Source of the DNA: Microbacteriaceae bacterium 3FA27C10
GTDB lineage: Bacteria; Actinomycetota; Actinomycetes; Actinomycetales; Microbacteriaceae
Reading direction: 5' to 3'
Length of the DNA: 32,071 bases
Assembly (NCBI GenBank): GCA_005502775.1
Contig: SCNI01000037.1
Span: 1 to 32,071 of the forward strand
A model generated the notes under the pieces. It saw nothing but the letters and a program-made list of their open reading frames with translations. It was not told the origin of the DNA and ran no database searches. This document shows, piece by piece, positions 16,458 to 24,251 of this stretch. Each line of letters begins with the position of its first letter. Within the stretch, counting starts at the first letter, position 1. A program made the position numbers and the translations under genes.

Positions 16458-16889
16458 CTACTCGGCGGGTGCGGTGTCGGCGGCGTCTGCCCCGGCCGCG
16501 GTGGCGGCCTTCTTGGCGGCAGAGGCCTTCGGCGCGGTGTCGGGCTTCGCCGCCTGGGTCTTGCCCACGGGCTTGGGCTTGGCGGGAGCGGCGGCGGCAG
16601 CGGGCTTGGCACTGCTCGGGCGCGAATTCGACTGCTCCGGCTTCGTCAGCGGGTCACGGCCGATCAGAGCCGCCAGCGCAGTGCGCGCCTTCTGCGAGAG
16701 ATCGGCCTTCACGGCGTCGACGCGAGAGCCGGCGAAGTCCTGCACGGAGTGCACTCCGGACTGCACCACGGGGGTGTTCCACACCTTCTCGGCGCCCGCC
16801 TTGATCTGCTCGTACCGCTCGCGTCCGGCCCGTGTTCCGAGGACGTACCCCGTTGCCAGCCCGACGACGAAGAGGAACTTTCCGCGCAT
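16458..16889 (-). CDS. YtxH-like single-pass protein with Ala/Lys/Pro-rich tail
   Basis: A 143-residue protein. The N-terminus MRGKFLFVVGLATGYVLGTRAGRERYEQI is the typical short membrane segment plus G-T-R-A-G-R-E-R-Y motif of YtxH-domain and related actinobacterial proteins. A helical middle (about 30-75) is followed by a low-complexity Ala/Lys/Pro-rich tail from about 80, possibly extended and DNA- or wall-contacting (inference). The ATG at 16889 has CGGAG five to six bases upstream; the longer frame would run into the promoter region. It is the first gene of the envelope trio, 83 bases after hemY. Function unknown. Confidence 0.78.
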   Translation of the reverse strand: MRGKFLFVVGLATGYVLGTRAGRERYEQIKAGAEKVWNTPVVQSGVHSVQDFAGSRVDAVKADLSQKARTALAALIGRDPLTKPEQSNSRPSSAKPAAAAAPAKPKPVGKTQAAKPDTAPKASAAKKAATAAGADAADTAPAE

Positions 16890-16972
16890 GTGAACTCCGA
16901 TCGATCGCGAGTACAGGGTTCTTCCCAGCGTAGTCCCCTCCCCTGGAGGTCGCATGGCCGTGGGGTCCGGCG

Positions 16973-18508
16973 CTACTCCGGGCGCAGGCGCGGGGCCCCG
17001 CGCAGCTCGGCCGCGAGGCCGGATGCGGTGAGCCGCGTCTGCTCCACCGTGGCGGCGAGCCCGGTGCCCGACGCCCAGGCCCCCACCACGTCGAGGCCGT
17101 CGACGTCGTCCACCGCGGCGAGCACCTGACGTGCCCGCGCCTTGTGGCCGACGGTGGCGAAGGCGAGCGAGTCCGCCCAGGCGGTCGTCGCGAATCCGGC
17201 CACGTCGGCTTCGGAGAGCGGGATGCCGAGCAGCGCACTCGCATCGCGCACGACGGTGGCGAGATCGGGAACCAGGGCCTCTTCGGCACCGGATGCAGCC
17301 CCGGCGGACCGCCCGGCCGCGGCAGACGCATCCGGCCCGCGCCGCCCGTAGGAGAGCCGCACCACGTGCCGCCCCGCCGGGAGGGAGTCGCCGAGCCAGG
17401 CCCACTTGGCACTCGAGTGGGTCAGAGCCTTCGCCGTGACGCCCGGGGTCCCCGGGGCCACCAGCACGCCGGTGCCCCGCGGACGCGCGTCAAGGCGGGC
17501 GTCGTCGATCACGAGGGTGGCGACGGTCACCGAGGCGGGCGCGGGCCACTCCCCGGCGAGCGCGCCGGGTTCGACGCCGGCCTGCGCCAGGAGCTCGAGG
17601 GCGGGGCGGAAGCCCGTGGCCACCACGACGGCGCGGGCGTCGAAGTTCTCCGCCGCATCCGGGCCCGTGACACTGCCGGCGACAGGCTCGACCTCCACGA
17701 TCCACTGGCCGCGTGCGCCCGAGATCTCCGCGTCGAGGCGCTCGGCGGAACCGGGCCGCAGCTTGTCGCGCCTCGACACCGCGGTCACGCGCGCACCCGT
17801 GCGGAACTCGACGCCGTAGTAGCGGCAATCGGCCTCGAGGGCCTCGATCAGGCGGTGCATGCCGCCGGCGATGCCCTGCACCTGCGAGCCCGCGGGCGCC
17901 ATCTCGCGCAGCGCCATCACGGCGCCGGAGAGCGAGCCCTGGGTGGTCATGGCCTGGGTGAGCCCGGGCGCCACCGTGTGCACGTCGACGACCGAGGGGT
18001 CGGCGGAGTGCACTCCGGCCACGACCGGGGTCACGAGCCGCTCGAGCACGAGACGGCCCATGCGGCGGCGCACGATGTCGCCGAGGTCGGTCTCGGCGCG
18101 CACGCGCACGAGCGGCATCAGGCGGTCGAGGTACGCGCGGAGCGCACCACCCCAGCCGATGATGCGGCGCACGTCGTCGGCGAGCGGAACGCCCGGGATG
18201 CCCAGCACGCCGGCCGCCGGCAGCGGAGCGGCACCGCCGTCCCACTGCACCCACGCGCCCGCGGGGTTCGGCGCCACGATGTCGGCGCCGAGGCCGAGCT
18301 CGGTCACCAGGGAGGCCACCGTGCCCTTGCGGGTGGCGAAGCTCTCGGCCCCGGAGTCGAGGTCGACCCCGGCCACCGTGCTGCGGGCGACGAAGCCGCC
18401 GAGCGCATCCCGTTCCTCCACGACGACGACCGCGTTGCCGAGGTGGGCGAGCTGGCGGGCGGCGAGCAGGCCTGCCACGCCGCCGCCGATCACGATGACG
18501 TCGGGCAC
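16973..18508 (-). CDS. hemY: Coproporphyrinogen III oxidase (HemY/CgoX type)
   Basis: FAD enzyme that oxidises coproporphyrinogen III to coproporphyrin III with oxygen in the HemQ-type pathway; older annotation would call it protoporphyrinogen oxidase. The 511-residue protein starts with the dinucleotide-binding PDVIVIGGGVAGLLAARQL, then an E31-type acidic end of strand two in VVVVEERDALGGFV. It has LDSGAESFATRKGTV near 50-64, the GIAGGMHRLIEALE segment near 215-228, and a C-terminal ATTAWADSLAFATVGHKARAR region. An Ala/Gly/Ser-rich insert lies near 395-412. The GTG start at 18508 is four bases after the hemE stop, so the two form one operon. Confidence 0.93.
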   Translation of the reverse strand: MPDVIVIGGGVAGLLAARQLAHLGNAVVVVEERDALGGFVARSTVAGVDLDSGAESFATRKGTVASLVTELGLGADIVAPNPAGAWVQWDGGAAPLPAAGVLGIPGVPLADDVRRIIGWGGALRAYLDRLMPLVRVRAETDLGDIVRRRMGRLVLERLVTPVVAGVHSADPSVVDVHTVAPGLTQAMTTQGSLSGAVMALREMAPAGSQVQGIAGGMHRLIEALEADCRYYGVEFRTGARVTAVSRRDKLRPGSAERLDAEISGARGQWIVEVEPVAGSVTGPDAAENFDARAVVVATGFRPALELLAQAGVEPGALAGEWPAPASVTVATLVIDDARLDARPRGTGVLVAPGTPGVTAKALTHSSAKWAWLGDSLPAGRHVVRLSYGRRGPDASAAAGRSAGAASGAEEALVPDLATVVRDASALLGIPLSEADVAGFATTAWADSLAFATVGHKARARQVLAAVDDVDGLDVVGAWASGTGLAATVEQTRLTASGLAAELRGAPRLRPE

Positions 18509-18512
18509 GCCG

Positions 18513-19670
18513 CTACACCTCCCCGGTGAAGCCGAAGGGCGCGTCGGAGGGCAGCGCGGGCGGCAGGGCTCCGTGGGTCGACGAGGCCGCAGCCCGCTCG
18601 GCCTGTGGCGCCGGAGCCTGCGCGTGCACGAGCTCCACGATGCGGGTGAGCACGGCGGGATCGGTCTCCGGCGGAACGCCGTGGCCGAGGTTCAGCACGT
18701 GCGCCGGGGCGCGGCGGCCGCGCTCGAGCACGTCGAGCACGTGGGCCTCGAGCACCGGCCACGGCGCCGCGAGCAACGCCGGGTCGACGTTGCCCTGCAG
18801 GGTCACGCCGCCGCCGAGCCGACGGGAGGCCTCGTCGAGCGGGATGCGCCAGTCGACTCCCACCACGTCGACGCCGACGTCGTGCATCGGCTTGAGCACC
18901 TCGCCCGAGCCCACCCCGAAGTGCACCGTCGGAACATCCAGGTCGCGGATGTGCGCGAGCGCCGCCGCCGAGAACGGCGCCACCCGCTGCACGTAGTCGG
19001 AGGCGCTCAGCGAGCCCACCCAGGAGTCGAAGAGCTGCGCGGCGCTCGCACCGGCGATGATCTGCGCCCGCAGGAACCGGCCCGTCACCTCGGCCGCCCA
19101 GCCGAGCAGGCCCTGCCAGGCCTCCGGGTCGGCGTGCATGAGGGTGCGGGCGCGCAGGTGGTCCTTCGAGGGGCCGCCCTCGACGAGATAGGCGGCGAGG
19201 GTGAAGGGAGCGCCGGCGAAGCCGATCAGCGGGATGCGGCCGAGAGCGGCCACGGTGAGCATCACGCCCTGCTCGATCGCGGTGAAGTCGGCGCCGGCCG
19301 GGTCGGGGAGCGCCTGCACGTCGGCGAGGGTGCGCACGGGCTTCGCGAGCACCGGGCCGCGCCCGGGCTCGATCTCCACGTCGACGCCGGCCAGACGGAG
19401 GGGGATCACGATGTCGCTGAAGAAGATGCCGGCGTCCACTCCGTGCCGGCGCACGGGCTGCAGCGTGATCTCGCTCGCGAGGGCGGGGTCGAGGCAGGCG
19501 TCGAGCATCCGGGTTCCCACCCGCAGTTCGCGGTACTCGGGAAGGGAACGGCCGGCCTGGCGCATGAACCACACCGGGATCACCGCGCCGCGGGTGCCGC
19601 GGTAGCTGGTGACGAGGGTGGATGCGGCGGTGCGGCCGTCGACGAGCGGATGCGTAGCGGGCAGTGTCAC
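18513..19670 (-). CDS. hemE: Uroporphyrinogen decarboxylase
   Basis: Removes the four acetate carboxyls of uroporphyrinogen III to give coproporphyrinogen III, the branch-point of the coproporphyrin route. The 385-residue protein (from 19670) has the N-terminal signature PVWFMRQAGRSLPEYRE, the catalytic aspartate in IFFSDIVIPL, GFAGAPFTLAAYLVEG in mid-protein and the late LNLGHGVPPETDP. The C-terminal 35 residues are a nonconserved Ala/Pro-rich tail. The GTG at 19670 is chosen because TAGGAT lies exactly six bases upstream, giving a leaderless start. A GTG at 19676 sits directly against that hexamer and would be too early. Confidence 0.95.
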   Translation of the reverse strand: MTLPATHPLVDGRTAASTLVTSYRGTRGAVIPVWFMRQAGRSLPEYRELRVGTRMLDACLDPALASEITLQPVRRHGVDAGIFFSDIVIPLRLAGVDVEIEPGRGPVLAKPVRTLADVQALPDPAGADFTAIEQGVMLTVAALGRIPLIGFAGAPFTLAAYLVEGGPSKDHLRARTLMHADPEAWQGLLGWAAEVTGRFLRAQIIAGASAAQLFDSWVGSLSASDYVQRVAPFSAAALAHIRDLDVPTVHFGVGSGEVLKPMHDVGVDVVGVDWRIPLDEASRRLGGGVTLQGNVDPALLAAPWPVLEAHVLDVLERGRRAPAHVLNLGHGVPPETDPAVLTRIVELVHAQAPAPQAERAAASSTHGALPPALPSDAPFGFTGEV

Positions 19671-19676
19671 CGACAC

Positions 19677-19682
19677 ATCCTA
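19677..19682 (-). promoter_or_regulatory. -10 element of leaderless hemE promoter
   Basis: Minus-strand TAGGAT is followed by six bases and GTG at 19670. The same layout precedes hemA, which is transcribed in the opposite direction 1.5 kb away. No clear -35 is visible. Confidence 0.45.
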
Positions 19683-19763
19683 CGGCGGGCCGCCTGGCCG
19701 ATCGCGGGGAGAGGCGCCCGCGGATGCGCTCCCCACGGGCAGCCGTGCGACCGGGGCCGGGCA

Positions 19764-19792
19764 TTGCGGCCGCGACCGAACCTGGGTAGACA
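19764..19792 (+). promoter_or_regulatory. Promoter of the proline-rich membrane protein gene
   Basis: TTGCGG at 19764-19769 and TAGACA at 19787-19792 with a 17-base spacer. The gene starts at 19813 with GGAGG at 19802-19806, so this gene, unlike its hem neighbours, appears to have a short leader and a strong ribosome site. Confidence 0.4.
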
Positions 19793-19812
19793 GGTGTCGA
19801 CGGAGGTGCGCC

Positions 19813-21126
19813 ATGAGCGACGACGAGACGCGACCCGAGAACCAGACGCCGGTGCCGGCATCCGAGCCACCGGCTGCGGAGGGCGACCAGGCCGCCCCGG
19901 CGTTCCCGGCCTATCCGCCCGCCGGCGCCCCGCAGGCGCCCGCGCCGCAACCCGGTTCCGGCCCCACGCCCGGCGCCGCACCGACCGCACCGCATCCCGG
20001 CTACGGGCCGACCCCGCCCGCCGCCGCCTACCCGCCGCAGTACGCCCCGCAGCCCGGCCAGCCGTACCCCGGCCAGCCGTACCTCGGCCAGCCGGCCCCG
20101 CCGCAGCCGCCCCGGCGCGGACTCGGCGTGGGCGCCATCATCGCCATCGCGGCCGGCGGCGCGGTGCTGCTCGTCGTCGCGGTCGTCGTCATCGTGCTCC
20201 TCGTCGCCCACTCGGTCTCCAGCTCGCTCGGTCAAGGAGGGGGACAGGGTTCTCAGAACTCCCCGTCCGCCGCCGTCACCCATTACCTCAACGCCATCGC
20301 CGACGGCGACTCCGCCGCGGCGCTCGCCCTCCTCAGCTCTCCGCCCACCGACACCACGCTGCTGACCGACGAGGTGCTCGCCGCCTCCGCCGCCCTCGCC
20401 CCGATCACCCAGATCGAGGTCTCGGGCGAGCAGCAGAGCAGCGGCTCGGCCGACGTCACCGCGAGCTACCTGCTCGGCGGCACCCCCGTGCAGACCCAAT
20501 TCAGCGTGCTCGACTACGACGACGACGGCTCCTGGCAGATCAGCGGCGGCACCGGCTACCTCGAACTCACCAAGTTCGACGGCCTCGGGCTCGAGGTGAA
20601 CGGCCAGGCCGTGACCGCAAGCGAGGCCGAGGTGTTCCCCGGCGCCTACCAGCTGGCCACGACCCTGCCGAACTTCATGCTCACGGGCGACACCACGGTC
20701 GTCGTCACCGACCCCTTCACCTCGGCCGACACGACCGGCATCGAACCGGGGCTCACGGATGCCGCCACCGCGCAGTTCCGCTCCCTCGTGAAGGCGGCGG
20801 TCGACGCCTGCATGGCCTCCACCACGCTCGCGGCCGGCTGCGGCCTCGACCTGCCCCCCAGCCTCACCGACGGCACCCAGCTCACCGAGGGCACGATCAC
20901 CCGTACCCTTCCGGCCGACACGGCCGCCACCCTCGACTCGCTCAAGGTCACGCTCAGCTACGACAACCCCACGCTCGCGGAGGGCGAGTACGTCGGGGCG
21001 ATCGACGTGTCGGCCCAGTGCACGCAGAGCGGAGCGACCGGCACGTGCTCGGTGCTCTTCGGCCCGTCACTCGGCCAGCCGTCCATCGACATGGCCTCGC
21101 CGAACCCGACGGTGGTGTGGGGCTGA
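19813..21126 (+). CDS. Proline-rich membrane-anchored extracytoplasmic protein
   Basis: A 437-residue protein of unknown function. Residues 1-100 are cytoplasmic, disordered and Pro/Ala/Gly/Gln-rich, with short repeats such as GQPYPGQPYLGQP. One membrane segment lies at about 105-132 (GAIIAIAAGGAVLLVVAVVVIVLLVA). The exported part begins with SPSAAVTHYLNAIADGDSAAALALLSS, which resembles the DUF4878/NTF2-like start found in many actinobacterial lipoproteins and anchored proteins. It ends in two or three beta-rich units rich in Thr and Ser, with two cysteine pairs that may form disulfides. GGAGG six bases before the ATG supports the start. It lies between the divergent hemE and hemA but shows no sequence link to heme. 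Confidence 0.8.
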   Translation: MSDDETRPENQTPVPASEPPAAEGDQAAPAFPAYPPAGAPQAPAPQPGSGPTPGAAPTAPHPGYGPTPPAAAYPPQYAPQPGQPYPGQPYLGQPAPPQPPRRGLGVGAIIAIAAGGAVLLVVAVVVIVLLVAHSVSSSLGQGGGQGSQNSPSAAVTHYLNAIADGDSAAALALLSSPPTDTTLLTDEVLAASAALAPITQIEVSGEQQSSGSADVTASYLLGGTPVQTQFSVLDYDDDGSWQISGGTGYLELTKFDGLGLEVNGQAVTASEAEVFPGAYQLATTLPNFMLTGDTTVVVTDPFTSADTTGIEPGLTDAATAQFRSLVKAAVDACMASTTLAAGCGLDLPPSLTDGTQLTEGTITRTLPADTAATLDSLKVTLSYDNPTLAEGEYVGAIDVSAQCTQSGATGTCSVLFGPSLGQPSIDMASPNPTVVWG

Positions 21127-21160
21127 TCCCCGCCCAGCGGGTTCTCCGGTTTCGCGGGCG

Positions 21161-21166
21161 TAGAAT
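21161..21166 (+). promoter_or_regulatory. -10 element of leaderless hemA promoter
   Basis: TAGAAT, then six bases, then GTG at 21173. The hexamer is close to the TATAAT consensus. The message should begin at the start codon, so no heme riboswitch or attenuator can precede hemA. Confidence 0.55.
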
Positions 21167-21172
21167 GCATCA

Positions 21173-22558
21173 GTGCTGATCTGCCTGACCGCGAACCACC
21201 GGAACGCGAGCTTCGACCTTCTCGAGAAGCTGTCGGTCGGCACCGGCGAGGTCGCCAAGTCGCTCGTGGTCGAGAGCGATTTCGTGCAGGGGGCCGTGGT
21301 TCTGGCCACCTGCAACCGCTTCGAGGCCTACCTCGACATCGACGAGCCGCTCACCGCCGGTCTCTCGCTCGCCGTCGAGCAGGCGGCCGAATCCTTCGGC
21401 GCCGCCTCCGGAACAGATGTCGGCGAGCTGCGTGACAGCCTCACCGTGCTCTGCGGAGACTCCGTCGCCGACCATCTCTTCGCGGTCTCCTCGGGTCTCG
21501 AGTCGGTCGTGGTGGGCGAAGACGAGATCGCCGGCCAGGTGAAGCGCGCCCTCAGCACCGCCCGCCGGGAGGGGACGACCTCCTCCGACCTCGAGCGCCT
21601 CTTCCAGCGCGCCTCCCACACCTCGCGCGACGTCAAGACCAAGACGGGCCTCGGCGAGGCCGGCCGCTCGCTCGCCCGTCTCGCGCTCGACCTGGCCGAG
21701 AGCCGGGTCACCGACTGGGCACGCACCCGCGTGCTGCTCGTCGGCACCGGCCAGTACGCCCGCGTCACCCTCGCGAACCTGCGCGACCGAGGCGTCACCG
21801 ACATCCGCGTGTTCTCGCCCTCGGGCCGGGCCGTGGTGTTCGCCGCCAAGCAGGGCCTCGAGCCCGTCGCCGCCGGGGGCCTGCGCGCCGCCGTGGCTTC
21901 TGCCGACGTCGTCATCACCTGCAGCACCGCCGACACGGTGGTGCTCGACGCCGCCGACGTCACCGCCGCGAACGCCCTTCCGGGCGCGTTCGAGCGCCGC
22001 CTGGTGATCGACCTGGGCCTGCCGCGCAACGTCGACCCCGCCGTCGCCTCGGTGCCCGGCACCGAACTCCTCGACCTCGAGACCATCAGCCTGCATGCCC
22101 CGCTCGACGAGCTGAACGCCGAATCGGATGCCCGCGCTCTCGTCGACGAGGCCGCCGCCGAGTACCGCGCGGGCAAGGCCGAGGCCGAGGTCACCCCGGC
22201 CGTCGTCGCGCTGCGCTCCCACCTCTTCGACCTGCTCGACGCGGAGCTCGAGCGCTCGGCGTCGCGCGGCGACGCCGAGGAGACGCAACGGGCGCTGCGG
22301 CACCTGGTGGGCGTCATCCTGCACTCCCCCTCGGTGCGCGCCCGCGAGCTCGCTCGCGAGGGCCGCGCCGACGAGGTGTTCGCCGCCGTCGAGACGCTCT
22401 TCGGGCTGAGCGCGCCGGCAGCGGGGCGCGCGGTTCCGGATGCCGCGGCGGCACCCGACATCGCCCCGACAGCCGACGATGCCGGCCTCGACGCCGGTGC
22501 CGGCACATCCTCCGCCGCGGTCTCGCTCGACGAGCACCGCCGCGCCGCCGGAGCCTGA
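21173..22558 (+). CDS. hemA: Glutamyl-tRNA reductase
   Basis: First committed step of the C5 pathway: NADPH-dependent reduction of glutamyl-tRNA to glutamate-1-semialdehyde. The 461-residue protein has the nucleophilic cysteine C47 in [11 protein letters not shown], the substrate-loop [20 protein letters not shown] near 120-139, the NADPH-binding [11 protein letters not shown] near 187-197 and a C-terminal dimerisation helix region (about 310-420). An Ala/Asp-rich tail of about 40 residues is nonconserved. A GTG start at 21173 with TAGAAT-N6 upstream gives a leaderless message. The Nudix gene follows after four bases, so they are co-transcribed. Confidence 0.95.
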   Translation: MLICLTANHRNASFDLLEKLSVGTGEVAKSLVVESDFVQGAVVLATCNRFEAYLDIDEPLTAGLSLAVEQAAESFGAASGTDVGELRDSLTVLCGDSVADHLFAVSSGLESVVVGEDEIAGQVKRALSTARREGTTSSDLERLFQRASHTSRDVKTKTGLGEAGRSLARLALDLAESRVTDWARTRVLLVGTGQYARVTLANLRDRGVTDIRVFSPSGRAVVFAAKQGLEPVAAGGLRAAVASADVVITCSTADTVVLDAADVTAANALPGAFERRLVIDLGLPRNVDPAVASVPGTELLDLETISLHAPLDELNAESDARALVDEAAAEYRAGKAEAEVTPAVVALRSHLFDLLDAELERSASRGDAEETQRALRHLVGVILHSPSVRARELAREGRADEVFAAVETLFGLSAPAAGRAVPDAAAAPDIAPTADDAGLDAGAGTSSAAVSLDEHRRAAGA

Positions 22559-22562
22559 CCCC

Positions 22563-22973
22563 GTGTCCACGGACCTGCCGCCGATCCAGGTGGCGGCGGT
22601 CGCGCTGATCCGCGAGCGACGGCTGCTCATGGTCACCGCGCGTGCCCGTGAGGTGCATTACATGCCGGGCGGCAAGATCGACCTGGGCGAGACGCCCGTC
22701 GAGGCGGCCGTGCGCGAGGCCCGCGAAGAGGTCGGGGTGGAGTTCGAGCCGGCGGGTGAGCATCCGCTGTTCTCGGTCAGCGTGCAGGCGCACGGGGAGC
22801 CCGAGGGGCGGCTCGTGCAGATGCAGGTCTTCGGCGGCACCGCCACGGGTGAGCCCCGCGCCTCGAACGAGGTCGACGCCCTGCACTGGGTGACCACCGC
22901 GGATGCGCATCGCTGCCCGCCCGCCGGCGCCGAGACCCTGCGCCGCCTGGCCGCCCTCGACCTCATCGACTGA
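22563..22973 (+). CDS. Nudix hydrolase
   Basis: A 136-residue pyrophosphohydrolase of the Nudix fold that cleaves a nucleoside diphosphate linked to another group; the exact substrate is unknown. The complete Nudix box is visible as G-x5-E-x7-REVxEExGV-type sequence from about residue 37 (GGKIDLGETPVEAAVREARE, then EVGV). The GTG at 22563 lies four bases after the hemA stop. No separate promoter is visible, so expression probably depends on hemA, perhaps as a house-cleaning enzyme (inference). It ends about 15 bases before palindrome 3. Confidence 0.88.
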   Translation: MSTDLPPIQVAAVALIRERRLLMVTARAREVHYMPGGKIDLGETPVEAAVREAREEVGVEFEPAGEHPLFSVSVQAHGEPEGRLVQMQVFGGTATGEPRASNEVDALHWVTTADAHRCPPAGAETLRRLAALDLID

Positions 22974-22988
22974 GGCCCCTACCCCCTC

Positions 22989-23062
22989 CCCACACCTCCA
23001 GCCTCGTCACTTTCGGCTCGAAACAGGCGCCGGAAGCGCCGAAAGTGACGAGCCTGTGTGGG
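22989..23062. terminator. Intergenic palindrome 3, bidirectional terminator
   Basis: A perfect 15-base arm, CTCGTCACTTTCGGC at 23003-23017, pairs with 23038-23052 around a 20-base loop. An outer 7-base stem (22989-22995 with 23056-23062) extends it. It fills the gap between the convergent Nudix and aminotransferase genes. No T-tract. Confidence 0.65.
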
Positions 23063-23073
23063 TGCGAGGGGGG

Positions 23074-24156
23074 TCAGGGGGCGATGGCGGCGAGCACGCG
23101 CTCCACATCGGAGGCGTCGTTCCAGAGGTGGAAGGCCACGCGCACGCGCCCGGCGCGCGCCGACGCCGCCACCCCGGCGGCCGTGAGAGCCGCGAACTGC
23201 CGGCCGTCGGCATCCGGCCACGTGACGATCGCACTCGCCGTCGCGGGTCGCCCCAGGTGGTGACGCAGCGCGTTCGCCAGGCCGACGCAGTGCTCCTGCA
23301 CCGCGGCCAGATCGGCCTGCGCGAAGAGTTCGAGCGTGGGTGCGGCCCCGATCCAGACCGGCCACGCCGGTGAGACGTCGAAGCGGCGCGCGCTGCCGGC
23401 GAGCGCCATGCCGGGCCCGTAGCACGACCCCCACACGTCGCCGCCCGCGTACCAGCCGGCCGCCGTCGGCACCAGACGCTCGGCGAACTCGGGCCGGAGC
23501 GTCAGGAACGACGCTCCACGAGGTGAGCACAGCCACTTGTAGGCGTGGCAGACGGCGGCGTCGAAACGGCTCGCGTCGACGGGCATCCAGCCGGCCGCCT
23601 GCGTGATGTCGCAGAAGGTAGCGGCGCCGTTCCGGGCGGCCGCCGCCACGATCGCGTCGGCATCGGCGAGCTCGCCCGTCGCCGACTGCACGAGCGAGAA
23701 TGACACGAGGGTGGTGCTGGGCCGGATGCTCGCGGCCAGCTCCTCGAGCGGAACGCTCCGCACGCTCAGCCGGCCCTGCTGCTCCTGCACGAGGAAGGGG
23801 TACACCATCGAGCTGAAGTCGCCGTCGACCACCAGCACCTCGGACCCCTCGGGAAGCGAGGACGCCACCATCCCGGCCGACACCGAGACCTGCGAACCGA
23901 CGGCCACCTCGTCGGGCGACACCGACACGAGTTGCGCGAATGCGCGGCGGGCGCGTTCGACCGCGACGCCGTAGCTCAGCGGGTCGCGGTGCCCTTCGCT
24001 CCAGGCGGCGAGATCGGCGGCGAGTGCGGCCACGGCCTCGCGCGGCGGCGCCCCCACGAGGCAGGCCGAGAGGTATCCGGGGCGCACGTCGAAGTGACTG
24101 CGCAGCGCCTCGACGGAGAGCTGCTCGTGCGTGGTGGTGCTCGCCGTTCCGCTCAT
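23074..24156 (-). CDS. Class V aminotransferase (kynureninase/cysteine-desulfurase-like fold)
   Basis: A 360-residue PLP enzyme. The cofactor lysine is K207 in CHAYKWLCSPRGASFLTL, preceded by the aspartate and glutamine of FCDITQAAGW (D183, Q186) that hold the pyridine ring. The N-terminal part has LSYGVAVERARRAFAQL and the VAVGSQVSVSAGMVAS segment that binds phosphate. The pattern is closest to isopenicillin-N-epimerase/kynureninase-like class V proteins; the reaction is unknown. ATG 24156 is preferred to a TTG 36 bases upstream, with GAGGAC close by. It diverges from a LysR regulator, a common arrangement for a regulator and its target, across a region with a T-N11-A dyad. Confidence 0.85.
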   Translation of the reverse strand: MSGTASTTTHEQLSVEALRSHFDVRPGYLSACLVGAPPREAVAALAADLAAWSEGHRDPLSYGVAVERARRAFAQLVSVSPDEVAVGSQVSVSAGMVASSLPEGSEVLVVDGDFSSMVYPFLVQEQQGRLSVRSVPLEELAASIRPSTTLVSFSLVQSATGELADADAIVAAAARNGAATFCDITQAAGWMPVDASRFDAAVCHAYKWLCSPRGASFLTLRPEFAERLVPTAAGWYAGGDVWGSCYGPGMALAGSARRFDVSPAWPVWIGAAPTLELFAQADLAAVQEHCVGLANALRHHLGRPATASAIVTWPDADGRQFAALTAAGVAASARAGRVRVAFHLWNDASDVERVLAAIAP

Positions 24157-24214
24157 GTCCTCAGCTTCGCGGATGCGCGAATCATTCGACAATGCCCAGC
24201 CAGCGATGCAATCG

Positions 24215-24229
24215 ATAACTTCGTGTTAT
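24215..24229. promoter_or_regulatory. LysR-type operator (T-N11-A dyad)
   Basis: Perfect palindrome ATAAC-TTCGT-GTTAT, containing T-N11-A as expected for LysR-family binding. It lies in the divergent region, 59 bases from the aminotransferase ATG, and overlaps the expected -35 position of lysR, consistent with autoregulation plus activation of the aminotransferase. Confidence 0.6.
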
Positions 24230-24239
24230 GCCAGGAGCG

Positions 24240-24245
24240 TAGGAT
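24240..24245 (+). promoter_or_regulatory. -10 element of leaderless lysR promoter
   Basis: TAGGAT, six bases, then ATG at 24252. The hexamer also overlaps one copy of the abundant GGATGC word. Confidence 0.5.
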
Positions 24246-24251
24246 GCCGCC

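Noticed and set aside
20018-20108. Proline/glutamine repeat in the membrane-anchored protein as a DNA repeat element
   Set aside because: It is a short low-complexity coding repeat (GQPY-type) within one gene, not a mobile or CRISPR-like repeat.
17859-21179. A long plus-strand open frame antisense to hemY and hemE
   Set aside because: Low-complexity Arg-rich translation with no domain; the opposite strand encodes complete HemY and HemE.
24157-24192. TTG at 24192 as start of the class V aminotransferase
   Set aside because: A downstream ATG at 24156 has a GAGGAC ribosome site and matches where the conserved region begins; the extra 12 residues look nonconserved.
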